From contig NZ_CP060822.1 in assembly GCF_014489415.1 (NCBI RefSeq), positions 534,311 through 598,310 of the forward strand: 64,000 nt of DNA, read 5' to 3'. Shown here in pieces: positions 29,586-38,160 of the stretch. A program made the position numbers and the translations under genes. The stretch is from Cylindrospermopsis curvispora GIHE-G1. Its GTDB lineage: Bacteria; Cyanobacteriota; Cyanobacteriia; Cyanobacteriales; Nostocaceae. Below the pieces are notes generated by a model. That model was not told the DNA's origin, searched no databases, and worked only from the letters and a program-made list of their open reading frames with translations. Each line of letters begins with the position of its first letter. The first letter of the stretch is position 1.

Positions 29586-30800
29586 ATGACTTTTTTCCCC
29601 ATCAAACGAATGAATCTAATGAATCTAAATTTTCCCTTATATCAAATTATTGCCGATTATATTGACACCAGCGACCAGAGACGTATTAGTTTTGCAGAAT
29701 ATATGGATTTGGTTTTATATCATAGTGAATATGGCTATTATTCTGGCCATTCAGGGCAAATTGGCTTTGCAGGTGGTGATTTTTTCACCTCCCCCAGTTT
29801 AGGTGATGATTTTGGTGAGTTGCTTGCCAAACAGTTTTTGCAAATGTGGGAGAATTTAGATCAACCTAGACCTTTTTACCTGGTAGAAATGGGTGGGGGA
29901 ACCGGTGTTTTGGCATGCCAGATTCTCAAGTTTTTAAAAAATCATCATCCAGACTTTTGGGAAATAATAGAATATATTATTATTGAAAAATCCCCCAAAT
30001 TAAAACAGGAACAACAACAAACATTGGAGGGATTTTCCGTCCAATGGTTAGATCTACCAGAAATTCTACCTGGTTCGATTGTAGGTTGTTTTTTTTCCAA
30101 TGAACTAGTGGATGCTTTCCCAGTTCATCAGTTCATTTTACAAAAAGGCAAATTACAAGAAATTTATGTGACCTATAGAGCAGATAGGAGCAACCCCATA
30201 GAATTTATGGAGGTAGTAGGGGAACCATCCACACCCAAATTAGCAGAATATCTACAGTTAGTGGAAATTGACATCAGTCAAAATACCTATCCAGAAAATT
30301 ATCGCAGTGAAATCAACCTAGCTGCTTTAGACTGGTTAAGTATAGTGGCTAACTGCTTACAGCGCGGCTATGTGCTAACAATAGATTATGGCTACCCTGC
30401 AACTCGATATTATCATCCTCGAAGATCTCAAGGGACATTACAGTGCTACTACCAACACCGTTACCACCATAACCCCTATATTAAAGTGGGAGAACAAGAC
30501 ATTACCACCTATATAGACTTCACAGCTTTAGAAAACTGGGGTAAACGGTGTGGGTTAGATCCCGTGGGTTGGACACAACAAGGATTATTTTTGATGGCTT
30601 TGGGTTTAGGTGATAGAATATGCGCCCTCTCCTATCAACAACACCCCCTATCACAACTGCTAAAACGTCGGGAAGCTCTACACCAACTAATTTCCCCAGA
30701 AGGACTAGGCAATTTTGGGGTTTTAGTACAGAGCAAAGGACTCACAACCACCCAAAGTCAGTTACCTCTCCAAGGATTTATTACACCAGTGGTTTTTTGA
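29586..30800 (+). CDS. midA: MidA/NDUFAF7-family SAM-dependent methyltransferase
   Basis: A ~404-residue class I methyltransferase of the MidA (DUF185) family. Features: FAEYMDLVLYHSEYGYYSG, DFFTSPSLGDDFGELLAKQF, the SAM motif LVEMGGGTGVLACQIL, the FFSNELVDAFPVHQF motif and a C-terminal GLFLMALGLGDR. The mitochondrial homologue NDUFAF7 dimethylates an arginine of NDUFS2, the NdhH homologue. The gene begins just after ndhH on the same strand, supporting the same job here. The start is uncertain: ATGs at 29586, 29610 and 29619 and a TTG at 29571 are all in frame, and none has a clear ribosome-binding site. Confidence 0.9.
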   Translation: MTFFPIKRMNLMNLNFPLYQIIADYIDTSDQRRISFAEYMDLVLYHSEYGYYSGHSGQIGFAGGDFFTSPSLGDDFGELLAKQFLQMWENLDQPRPFYLVEMGGGTGVLACQILKFLKNHHPDFWEIIEYIIIEKSPKLKQEQQQTLEGFSVQWLDLPEILPGSIVGCFFSNELVDAFPVHQFILQKGKLQEIYVTYRADRSNPIEFMEVVGEPSTPKLAEYLQLVEIDISQNTYPENYRSEINLAALDWLSIVANCLQRGYVLTIDYGYPATRYYHPRRSQGTLQCYYQHRYHHNPYIKVGEQDITTYIDFTALENWGKRCGLDPVGWTQQGLFLMALGLGDRICALSYQQHPLSQLLKRREALHQLISPEGLGNFGVLVQSKGLTTTQSQLPLQGFITPVVF

Positions 30801-30876
30801 GAGGTTAATGGTTAACATAGCAGTGTCAATTGCTGTAGCTATAATCTACCCATAATCTAAACCTTGGTAAATAACT

Positions 30877-30972
30877 ATGAGTACCCATGATTTGATTGTT
30901 TTAGTTACCCTACTTACCCCTGGACTTTTGCTTTCAGTTGTAATTATGGCAACTTTTGCAGCTGGAGGCTAA
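30877..30972 (+). CDS. 31-residue single-span membrane peptide
   Basis: A short frame, MSTHDLIVLVTLLTPGLLLS and on to …MATFAAGG, then TAA. It has one hydrophobic helix (about residues 6-28) with a short polar N-terminus, the shape of small photosynthetic or NDH-1 membrane subunits. I cannot match it to PetN, PetM, PsaM, Psb30 or PsbX from memory. It lies between midA and a dehydrogenase gene, 76 bp after midA. The reading as a gene rests on its clean hydrophobic pattern only. Confidence 0.5.
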   Translation: MSTHDLIVLVTLLTPGLLLSVVIMATFAAGG

Positions 30973-31033
30973 TTTCTTGGAGTTTGATATCTAAAAATCA
31001 ACAGTCAACAAACAGTAACAAGGAACACAAAAC

Positions 31034-31912
31034 ATGAAGGTGGCATTTCTGGGAACTGGATTAATGGGACTACCAATGGCTCAACGGTTATTAGCAGCTA
31101 ATATTGAACTAATTGCTTATAATCGCACCCCAGAAAAATTAACACCTCTTCAAGCAGCAGGTGCAGAAATTGCCGTCAAACCCCGTCAAGCCATTCGTGC
31201 TGCTGACTGTATTATTCTTATGCTCTCTAACGCCGCTGCTATTTATCATCTACTACTTACGGATACCTCTTGGCACGCCTTATCAGGACGCAGTGTAATT
31301 CAAATGGGAACCATTGCTCCCATAGAAAGTCAAGAAATCCGTAATGCTGTAGTTGCAGCAGGTGGTGAGTACATAGAAGCGCCCGTACTGGGTAGCATTC
31401 CCGAAGCTGAAACAGGTCAGCTGATTGTTATGGTTGGTGGTGAAAGGGAACAATATGAACGCCACGTTAATTTATTGTCCCATTTTGGACCCAATCCTGT
31501 TTATGTGGGGGAGGTGGGATCCGCATCTTCCCTCACCCTCGCACTCAATCAGCTCATCGCTTCCCTGACCACTAGTTTCGCTCTCAGTTTAGCATTTGTT
31601 CAATTACAAGGTATAGACACGGAATTATTTATGCGTGTCCTGCGGGAGAGTAAACTCTATGCACCCACTTTCGATCAAAATCTGAGTCGCATGTTACATG
31701 GTAATTACACTCAGGCTAATTTACCTACCAAACAGTTAATCAAAGAAATAGATCTGTTTATTAGCGAGGCTAAATCCCTGGGTTTGAATCTCAGCAGCAT
31801 TGAGGGCGTAAAATATATCTTGCAGTCAGCTATGAAAATGTCTTATCCAGAAGATGATTACTCTTCTGTTTTCCCCGCTATTCGTGAGTGGGGAGAAGCT
31901 GGTGGAGATTAA
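31034..31912 (+). CDS. NAD(P)-dependent beta-hydroxyacid dehydrogenase (GLYR/HIBADH family)
   Basis: A 292-residue enzyme of the 3-hydroxyisobutyrate dehydrogenase/glyoxylate reductase family. The Rossmann motif FLGTGLMGLPMAQRLLA is at residues 4-20, with YNRTPEKL selecting the cofactor phosphate. The substrate motif is present as EAPVLGSIPEAETGQLIVMV, and the catalytic-lysine region is replaced by LTLALNQLIASLTTSFALSL: the usual K in xKxxxN reads L/N here. That makes activity on typical substrates uncertain. Monocistronic or loosely linked to the following sulfur-carrier gene (30-bp gap). Confidence 0.85.
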   Translation: MKVAFLGTGLMGLPMAQRLLAANIELIAYNRTPEKLTPLQAAGAEIAVKPRQAIRAADCIILMLSNAAAIYHLLLTDTSWHALSGRSVIQMGTIAPIESQEIRNAVVAAGGEYIEAPVLGSIPEAETGQLIVMVGGEREQYERHVNLLSHFGPNPVYVGEVGSASSLTLALNQLIASLTTSFALSLAFVQLQGIDTELFMRVLRESKLYAPTFDQNLSRMLHGNYTQANLPTKQLIKEIDLFISEAKSLGLNLSSIEGVKYILQSAMKMSYPEDDYSSVFPAIREWGEAGGD

Positions 31913-31942
31913 ATACATGATTAAATATATATTTATATACCT

Positions 31943-32203
31943 ATGCCCTCAAATTTAGTTCTGGTCAAAATTAAGCTGTTTGCCGCCTACCAAGAAGCCT
32001 ACGGAGTCACAGAACTGGAGTGGGAATTTCCTGAGCATACACCCGTTAAGTCTATTTGCGATCGCATGATTTGGGAACATCCCAAATTGAGTCAATGGCG
32101 TGATATTACCAGATTTGGCATTAACCTGATGTTTGTAGATCCGGACACCATCCTCAACCATGGAGATGAAGTCGTGCTCATCCCCCCCGTCAATGGTGGT
32201 TAG
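31943..32203 (+). CDS. moaD: MoaD/ThiS-family sulfur-carrier protein
   Basis: An 86-residue ubiquitin-fold protein ending in the diglycine NGG that is adenylated and thiocarboxylated in this family. It begins VKIKLFAAYQEAYGVTELEW and has the late HGDEVVLIPPVNGG typical of MoaD, the small subunit of molybdopterin synthase. No moaE or moeB is adjacent, so the name is by resemblance. It sits directly upstream of threonine synthase, which a second carrier gene follows. Confidence 0.8.
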   Translation: MPSNLVLVKIKLFAAYQEAYGVTELEWEFPEHTPVKSICDRMIWEHPKLSQWRDITRFGINLMFVDPDTILNHGDEVVLIPPVNGG

Positions 32204-32206
32204 CAT

Positions 32207-32228
32207 ATCCGACTTTTTTAGTCGGGTA
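32207..32228 (+). terminator. hairpin after the MoaD-like gene
   Basis: ATATCCGACTTTTTTAGTCG followed by GGTAT can fold into a CCGACT/AGTCGG stem with a T-rich loop, three bases after the MoaD-like stop codon. A 3' U-tract is lacking, so a conventional terminator is doubtful; it could also act as an RNA stability element. Confidence 0.3.
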
Positions 32229-32298
32229 TGTTTGACGAGTAATTTGAGTCATGTTAGTATTTTTCTCATAGTCAACGGATATACGGGGAAAAGTAGTT

Positions 32299-33603
32299 AT
32301 GACTCAGGCGATCGCAAATCTAAACACAGCCAATCCTAGCATATTAAAAGCTCTCAAGTGTAAGGAATGTGGAGCGGAATATGAACTGCAGGCCACACAT
32401 GTTTGTGAGCTTTGTTTTGGTCCGCTAGAAGTGAAATACGACTATAGTGTTTTGCGTCAGTCTGTAAGTCGAGCGACTATTGAAGCTGGTCCCCACTCCA
32501 TTTGGCGGTATCGTCAGTTTTTACCCGTAGCTACCGAAAACTATATAGATGTGGGGACAGGGATGACCCCCCTGGTACGTTCTCACCGTTTAGCGCGACG
32601 CCTGGGTTTAAATAAACTTTATATTAAAAATGATGCAGTGAATATGCCCACCCTGAGCTTTAAAGATCGGGTGGTATCCGTGGCTTTGAGCAGAGCTAGG
32701 GAGCTAGGTTTTACAACCGTTTCCTGTGCGAGTACAGGGAACCTAGCCAATTCCACAGCAGCGATCGCGGCTCATGCTGGTTTAGACTGTTGTGTATTTA
32801 TTCCTGCTGATTTAGAAGCTGGTAAAGTATTAGGGAGTTTAATTTATAGTCCCACCTTAATGGCTGTGAAAGGGAACTACGATCAAGTGAACCGCCTGTG
32901 TTCAGAAGTAGCTAATACCCATGGTTGGGGGTTTGTAAATATTAACCTGCGTCCTTACTATTCCGAAGGTTCTAAGACCCTGGGTTTTGAGGTTGCGGAG
33001 CAACTGGGTTGGGAATTACCAGACCATATAGTAGCGCCCCTAGCTTCTGGATCCCTATTCACCAAGATTTATAAAGGCTTCCAAGAATTTACGGAAGTTG
33101 GCTTAGTAGAAGGTAAGAAAGTTCGCTTTAGTGGTGCGCAAGCGGAAGGTTGCTCACCAATTGCCACAGCGTTTAAAGCAGGTAGGGACTTTATCCAACC
33201 AGTAAAACCGAATACAATTGCCAAATCCATTGCCATTGGCAATCCTGCGGATGGGGTTTACGCAGTAGAAATAGCTCAAAAAACAGGTGGTAATATAGAG
33301 TCAGTCAATGATAACGAAATTATCGAAGGAATTAAACTACTAGCGGAAACCGAAGGTATCTTCACAGAAACAGCGGGTGGTACCACCATTGCCGTGTTGA
33401 AAAAATTAGTGGAAGCTGGTAAAATAGACCCAGATGAAACCACAGTGGTGTATATCACTGGTAATGGTTTGAAGACCCAGGAAGCATTACAGGGTTACGT
33501 AGGCGAACCGCTGACCATTGAAGCCAAACTAGACAGTTTCGAGCGGGCATTAGAGAGATCTCGCACTCTGGATCGTTTAGAATGGCAACAAGTCCTTGTT
33601 TAA
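32299..33603 (+). CDS. thrC: threonine synthase
   Basis: A 434-residue PLP enzyme converting O-phosphohomoserine to threonine. An N-terminal zinc-ribbon-like segment CKECGAEYELQATHVCELC (four cysteines, residues about 21-39) precedes the fold-type II domain. The PLP lysine is in TLSFKDRVVSVALSRA, with CASTGNLANSTAAIAAHAG for phosphate and cofactor binding. It lies between two genes for ThiS/MoaD-like carriers, an arrangement that recalls sulfur-carrier-dependent PLP enzymes such as CysM/CysO. Threonine synthase itself needs no sulfur donor. Confidence 0.95.
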   Translation: MTQAIANLNTANPSILKALKCKECGAEYELQATHVCELCFGPLEVKYDYSVLRQSVSRATIEAGPHSIWRYRQFLPVATENYIDVGTGMTPLVRSHRLARRLGLNKLYIKNDAVNMPTLSFKDRVVSVALSRARELGFTTVSCASTGNLANSTAAIAAHAGLDCCVFIPADLEAGKVLGSLIYSPTLMAVKGNYDQVNRLCSEVANTHGWGFVNINLRPYYSEGSKTLGFEVAEQLGWELPDHIVAPLASGSLFTKIYKGFQEFTEVGLVEGKKVRFSGAQAEGCSPIATAFKAGRDFIQPVKPNTIAKSIAIGNPADGVYAVEIAQKTGGNIESVNDNEIIEGIKLLAETEGIFTETAGGTTIAVLKKLVEAGKIDPDETTVVYITGNGLKTQEALQGYVGEPLTIEAKLDSFERALERSRTLDRLEWQQVLV

Positions 33604-33706
33604 TTAGATTTTCTATCGAACCGGAATGACTTGTTGGTTTTTGGATTAATGCCTAATTAATGCAATTAACCAACCAACTAATCAACTAACCAACTAAAAA
33701 TTAACT

Positions 33707-33982
33707 ATGGCCATAAAAGTTTTAGTTCCCACAACGCTACAAAAAGACACCAATAACCAAGCGGTGGTAGAATGTAGTGGTAGCAGTGTAAACGAATTAT
33801 TAGACACCCTAGAAAAAACCTTTCCCGGGATTAAGGGTAAATTGCGTGATGATAAAGGAATTCCTCGCAGGTTTTTAAACTTGTATGTAAACAGCGAGGA
33901 CATTCGTTTTTTGGATGGCACAGAAACAGCTCTTAAGGATGGAGACGAGATAAGTATTGTTCCTGCAGTTGCTGGTGGTTAA
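33707..33982 (+). CDS. MoaD/CysO-like ubiquitin-fold sulfur carrier
   Basis: A 91-residue beta-grasp protein with [20 protein letters not shown], a [20 protein letters not shown] segment and a C-terminal [13 protein letters not shown]. The terminal diglycine and the RFLNLYVN…IRFL segment resemble CysO-type carriers that pass sulfur to PLP enzymes, rather than MoaD proper. It is 103 bp downstream of thrC on the same strand. Its last four bases overlap the end of the convergent PfkB kinase gene. Partner enzymes for thiocarboxylation are not in the window. Confidence 0.82.
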   Translation: MAIKVLVPTTLQKDTNNQAVVECSGSSVNELLDTLEKTFPGIKGKLRDDKGIPRRFLNLYVNSEDIRFLDGTETALKDGDEISIVPAVAGG

Positions 33983-34983
33983 ACAGCAGTGGAGAAACTT
34001 TGGAGCAATTGCAGCAGTTGAGGAGTTTTCAATCTAGGACCGTAGACCGTGACGATTTGAGAAGCTGCGGTGGATGCCAACTTTCCTGCTAGGGGATAAC
34101 TCATCCCGTGGGTAATACCATAAAGAAAAGCTCCCGCATACATATCTCCTGCACCAACAGTGTCCACAGCATGAACTGGGGGTGCAGGGATTTCAATTAA
34201 CTGTTCGCCATCAAATACTATAGAACCCTGAGATCCGCGAGTAATAGCAAACCCCCGACTAAGGAGCTTCATTTTATCTATAGCCACCTGAAAATCCGTA
34301 GTTTGTGCCAAACCCAGAGCTTCAGTTTCATTAGCAAAAATAAAATCCAGACCAGGTCCAATCATATCTACTAGACCATCCCCAAAGAACCGTACCATAT
34401 TATAGTCCGATAAAGACATGGTAGTTTTCACACCAGCAGCTATAGCAATATCTCTAGCTTGAATAGCTGCTGCTTTAGCGGTGGGGGAAGTAACTAAATA
34501 ACCCTCGATATATAAATATTCAGCAGCTGTAATTGCTTCTGGAACCAATTCCTGGGTAGAAAACTCCGCACTGATTCCCAGAAACGTGTTGAGAGTGCGG
34601 TCAGCATCGGGGGTAACCAGGACTAAACATTTACCTGTAACTCCTGACTGTAAATCAGCATTTTGGAGATTAGTTTGCACGTGGGAATCAAGTAGATCTT
34701 GAATGTAGAACTTACCAAACTCATCCTTAGCCACCTTACAGGAATAAAAAGGGTTACCTCCCAGTTGTCCAATAGCTACCATCGTATTTGCTGCTGAACC
34801 CCCACAACTTTTATGATGATCCAGGTGTTGGAGATTTTCCAAAATATGATGTTGAGTTTCTTCATCTAAGAGTGTCATTACACCCTTATCAATGTGTAAC
34901 TTTTCCAATAAATCAGTAGACACCTCATATTCTATATCTACCAGAGCGTTACCCACACCATAAACATCATATTTCTTGCCCAT
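33979..34983 (-). CDS. PfkB-family carbohydrate/adenosine kinase
   Basis: A 334-residue ribokinase-superfamily enzyme. The N-terminal signature [19 protein letters not shown] lies near residue 65, and the C-terminal PfkB signature with catalytic Asp is [19 protein letters not shown]. Family members annotated in cyanobacteria are often called adenosine kinase; the ligand cannot be settled from the motifs. Start placed at [20 protein letters not shown]; five extra codons upstream are open. It is convergent with the CysO-like gene and shares 4 bp with it. Confidence 0.9.
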   Translation of the reverse strand: MGKKYDVYGVGNALVDIEYEVSTDLLEKLHIDKGVMTLLDEETQHHILENLQHLDHHKSCGGSAANTMVAIGQLGGNPFYSCKVAKDEFGKFYIQDLLDSHVQTNLQNADLQSGVTGKCLVLVTPDADRTLNTFLGISAEFSTQELVPEAITAAEYLYIEGYLVTSPTAKAAAIQARDIAIAAGVKTTMSLSDYNMVRFFGDGLVDMIGPGLDFIFANETEALGLAQTTDFQVAIDKMKLLSRGFAITRGSQGSIVFDGEQLIEIPAPPVHAVDTVGAGDMYAGAFLYGITHGMSYPLAGKLASTAASQIVTVYGPRLKTPQLLQLLQSFSTAV

Positions 34984-35054
34984 TTTCAGCTCCTGCAAAA
35001 ATTAGTAAAGCCAGGTCAATCATAGCAGATGGTTGACCGTTACTAATTTACCAA

Positions 35055-36365
35055 TCAGGTTCGTTCTAGATCAGCAATTTCCTTAGGAACTCCCGCAGTT
35101 AAGACCTCATTTCCCTGGGGGGTAACCAACACATCATCTTCTATCCTAATACCAATTCCCACCCAACGGTCATCAATAGGGGGTTGGTCTTCAGCGGGTG
35201 GGGTATGTGGTACAATATAAAGACCTGGTTCTATAGTTAACACCTGTCCTGGTTGTAAAACTTGTGGAACTTCCCCATGTTGATAAACACCAACATCATG
35301 CACATCTAATCCTAACCAGTGACTAGTACGGTGCATATAGAATTGTTTATACTTTCCTTCCTGTATGAGCTGGTTAACCTCTCCTTTAAGTAAACCCACC
35401 TCCACTAACCCTTCTGTAAGAACCTGTACTGCTTTCTTATGAGGTGCATCAAATCCATTGCCCGGTTTGACTTCTTGAATTGCCTGTTTTTGTGCTTCCA
35501 ATACTATTTCATATAAAGCCTTTTGTTCTGGTGTAAACTTACCATTTACAGGAAAGGTTCTAGTAATATCCGAATTGTAATATCTATAGGCACAACCAGC
35601 ATCAATTAGTAACAATTCCTGTTCTTGCATTTGGTAATTGTTTTCTATATAGTGTAGAACACAAGCATTTTTACCAGCTGCGACAATAGAAGGATAAGCA
35701 GGACCCATACCACCCTGCAAGCGGAAAATGTGCTCTATTTCCGCTTGGATTTCATATTCATAACTGCCAGGTCTAGCAATACTCATCGCGTGGTTATGTG
35801 CTGATACAGCAATATCCGCCGCCTGGCGCATTAGATCTACTTCAAAATTGCTTTTATGTAATCTTAAACCATGTAGAATAGGACCCGTATCTTCAATAGC
35901 GATTGGTCCAGTACCCCTTCTAGGACGAGTAACAAGTAAATTTTGGTAATGTCTGATTATCCTATCATTAAAATGGCTATCCCTACCCAGGTGATAATAT
36001 ATCCGTTCAGCTTTTTGTAAATATTGTGGTAGCTTGTCATCCAATTCAGTAATAGGGTAGGCCATATCCGCGCCATAAATTTCCTTAGCACCCTCCACCC
36101 CACAACGATAACCACTCCACACCTCCTTTTCCCTGTCCTTAGGTTGTACAAATAAGATAAAGCGGTGTTCCCCATGGTGAGGTGCCAAAACTGCTACTGC
36201 TTCCGGTTCATTGAAACCAGTTAAATAATAGAAATCACTATCTTGTCTATAAACATATTCCACATCATTGTGCATGACAGCTGTGGGAGCGCTGCGGAAT
36301 ATTGCGGTCCCCCCACTGATTTTTGCCATTACCTGTTCACGACGTTGTCGGTATTCTGATTCCAT
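35055..36365 (-). CDS. pepP: Xaa-Pro aminopeptidase (M24B)
   Basis: A 436-residue aminopeptidase P with an N-terminal creatinase-like domain (MESEYRQRREQVMAKISGGT; DFYYLTGFNEPEAV) and a C-terminal pita-bread metallopeptidase domain. Dinuclear-metal ligands are visible in LLIDAGCAYRYYNSDITRTF (two Asp), SHWLGLDVHDVG (His), TIEPGLYI and GIGIRIEDD (two Glu). It removes N-terminal residues preceding proline in cytoplasmic peptides. Full length; monocistronic. Confidence 0.96.
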   Translation of the reverse strand: MESEYRQRREQVMAKISGGTAIFRSAPTAVMHNDVEYVYRQDSDFYYLTGFNEPEAVAVLAPHHGEHRFILFVQPKDREKEVWSGYRCGVEGAKEIYGADMAYPITELDDKLPQYLQKAERIYYHLGRDSHFNDRIIRHYQNLLVTRPRRGTGPIAIEDTGPILHGLRLHKSNFEVDLMRQAADIAVSAHNHAMSIARPGSYEYEIQAEIEHIFRLQGGMGPAYPSIVAAGKNACVLHYIENNYQMQEQELLLIDAGCAYRYYNSDITRTFPVNGKFTPEQKALYEIVLEAQKQAIQEVKPGNGFDAPHKKAVQVLTEGLVEVGLLKGEVNQLIQEGKYKQFYMHRTSHWLGLDVHDVGVYQHGEVPQVLQPGQVLTIEPGLYIVPHTPPAEDQPPIDDRWVGIGIRIEDDVLVTPQGNEVLTAGVPKEIADLERT

Positions 36366-36482
36366 AGTTAATTAACCTCATATAAGAGACCCAAACTCAT
36401 GCTATCATATCCCTAAATCCATAACCGGACATTTTTCTCCGCACTTATACTTGAAATGTAAGGGTAAATATTAAGGTAATTA

Positions 36483-36570
36483 AGTAGGGAGGCACAATTA
36501 TTTGTAGGTTGGGTTGAGGAACGAAACCCAACCTACGTTAATCTTATATTTAATTCCACTGACCCACTTA
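36483..36570 (+). repeat. MITE family M1 copy, compact, at the edge of a duplicated segment
   Basis: TTAAGTAGGGAGGCACAATT at the left, a perfect hairpin GGTTGGGT…ACCCAACC in the middle, and ATTTAATTCCACTGACCCAC followed by TTA at the right. Its right end abuts the first base of the duplicated DUF29-Fic segment (36569), so the element marks the duplication or insertion breakpoint. Confidence 0.75.
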
Positions 36571-36719
36571 TTGCTAAATTGTTGAGGCGAAATCCTGGTC
36601 TAAAATCCCGTTTACAGGAAGCGTTAAATGAAAGCCGGTCGGAAGCTAGGGATTTAGCGATCGCCGAAACTGATTTACCAGATGAACAATTTCCTCAAGT
36701 GTGTCCATTTAGGTCATGA
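36569..36719 (+). pseudogene. C-terminal fragment of a DUF29 gene
   Basis: ATTGCTAAATTGTTGAGGCG… matches the C-terminal third of the DUF29 genes at 49091-49240 and 53478-53664. The N-terminal part is absent because a MITE takes its place. Like the 49-kb copy, but unlike the intact 53-kb copy, it lacks the bases for the SLEQ segment near the end and terminates early at TGA 36717-36719. Confidence 0.75.
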
Positions 36720-36838
36720 GTCCTGACTTTTGGCCTGATAGAGCGTGATAGCGCATTCGCTTCAAAAATACTCAATGCATAACCGGTAAAGAAATGTAAA
36801 TTAATCGCCATATTCTCTAGACTTATGCAAAAAATCTG

Positions 36839-37397
36839 ATGCTGTTGACAAGTAAATCATATCTCAACTATACTTTTAAAATCAGCAAACATTTAAGGTC
36901 GGACAATGTACGGATGCCAACAAGTTCTTATTCTCAGCTTTATGAACTGTTTATTGATCAGGTTATTGGTTTAAGTCAAAAAACAGATTTTTCCTTTAAT
37001 GACAGATTTTGTGATCTGGCTCAATTCAGATGCTGCTTTAACACTCCATCCTGTAGAATATGCAACCATGGCACATTATCGTTTTGTTTCTATCCATCCT
37101 TTTCGAGATGGGAATGGCAGAACGGCTAGATTATTAATGAATTTATTGTTAATTCGTGCCGGATACCCTATTGTAGTGATTAATAATCAAATTCGTAATG
37201 ATTATATTCATGCTTTGTCCTATGGACAACGAAACCAAGATGATTTAAATCAGTTGTTTGATTTGGTTTGTGATGCTACTATCAGTTCATTAGTGGAAAC
37301 TTTAAGGTTATTAGTAACTGCGAGTAGTAGTAGGGAAAAAGGGCGGGTTTTTTATCAGGAAATTACTGATTTTATTGATAATTTTTTGATAAAATAG
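36839..37397 (+). pseudogene. Fic gene copy with a 458-bp internal deletion
   Basis: This is a near-identical copy of 49360-50376 lacking the bases equivalent to 49518-49975. The deletion joins TTTTTCCTT to TAATGACAG and shifts the frame, so an N-terminal 96-codon frame (36839-37129) and a C-terminal frame from ATG 36999 remain. The latter still encodes the complete catalytic motif HPFRDGNGRTAR but has lost the SNAIEGNT inhibitory segment. Only a few single-base differences separate the copies, so the duplication is recent. Confidence 0.85.
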
Positions 37398-38160
37398 GTA
37401 AATTGCTGTGTCAAATTAATGGGACAATTCCATTATTCAGGGCGATCGCTCTGGGTTTGGGTGTATCCAGGTTGTATGTAATTATTAGAGGTTTCCCAGT
37501 TTGTGCAAACTATCGAAAGTCGTCAGGGAGATTATCGTGGTGACCCTTGCTACAAAGCGGTCTTTTCTGACCAAGGTTGGGTTGATTAAACTCAACACCC
37601 CTACACAAACCATGTTATGGTAAATTAAACCGATTGAGTCAGTACCAAAGTGAATGGGAGGTATAGATATGGTGAGGCAAATTGCACCAAAAACTCAGAT
37701 GTTACTGCACTCGAATACCCTTGGGGGTTTTTAAAAACTGGAGTTTAGACTAAAAGCACTCCCTATGGGAGATCGCCAATTACCTGTTATTGTTTGAATT
37801 AATCCACACCTGGATACTGTCCGTGGTCGGTTTTAACCGACTAATTTTGTCATATTGTAGTGATTGTAGTTTGGGTTGAGGAACGAAACCCAACACGTGT
37901 TTTATTAATTACGGTACAATGTAAATTTGTTTTAAAAGAACAGAGCGATTGCGAAGCACTCGTGAGATCGCCAGGGAATCAACCGTGATTTGGTTGAATT
38001 GACCCACACCTGGAGACTGTCCGGAGACATGGAATAAATCCCTTATAGTTTTCTGTATGATTAATATTAGTATAGATTAGGCTGGTTTTAGAGAAGATTA
38101 ATGCACTGGCAATTACAAGCGATCGCCAGTTATTTCTGTTTTATACTATCCTGAATTATC
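37398..38160. other. gene-free region with family R repeat module (reverse orientation)
   Basis: No gene is supported. A short open stretch at about 37483-37590 (EVSQFVQTIESRQGDYRGDP…) may be a protein remnant that I cannot identify. From about 37730 to 38030 the sequence is a diverged, reversed copy of the intergenic module seen at 53.7-54.1 kb: GTCGGTTTTAACCGAC hairpin (37832-37847), GGGTTGAGGAACGAAACCCA, GATTGCGAAGCACTC and CCCACACCTGGAGACTGTCC. Confidence 0.6.
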
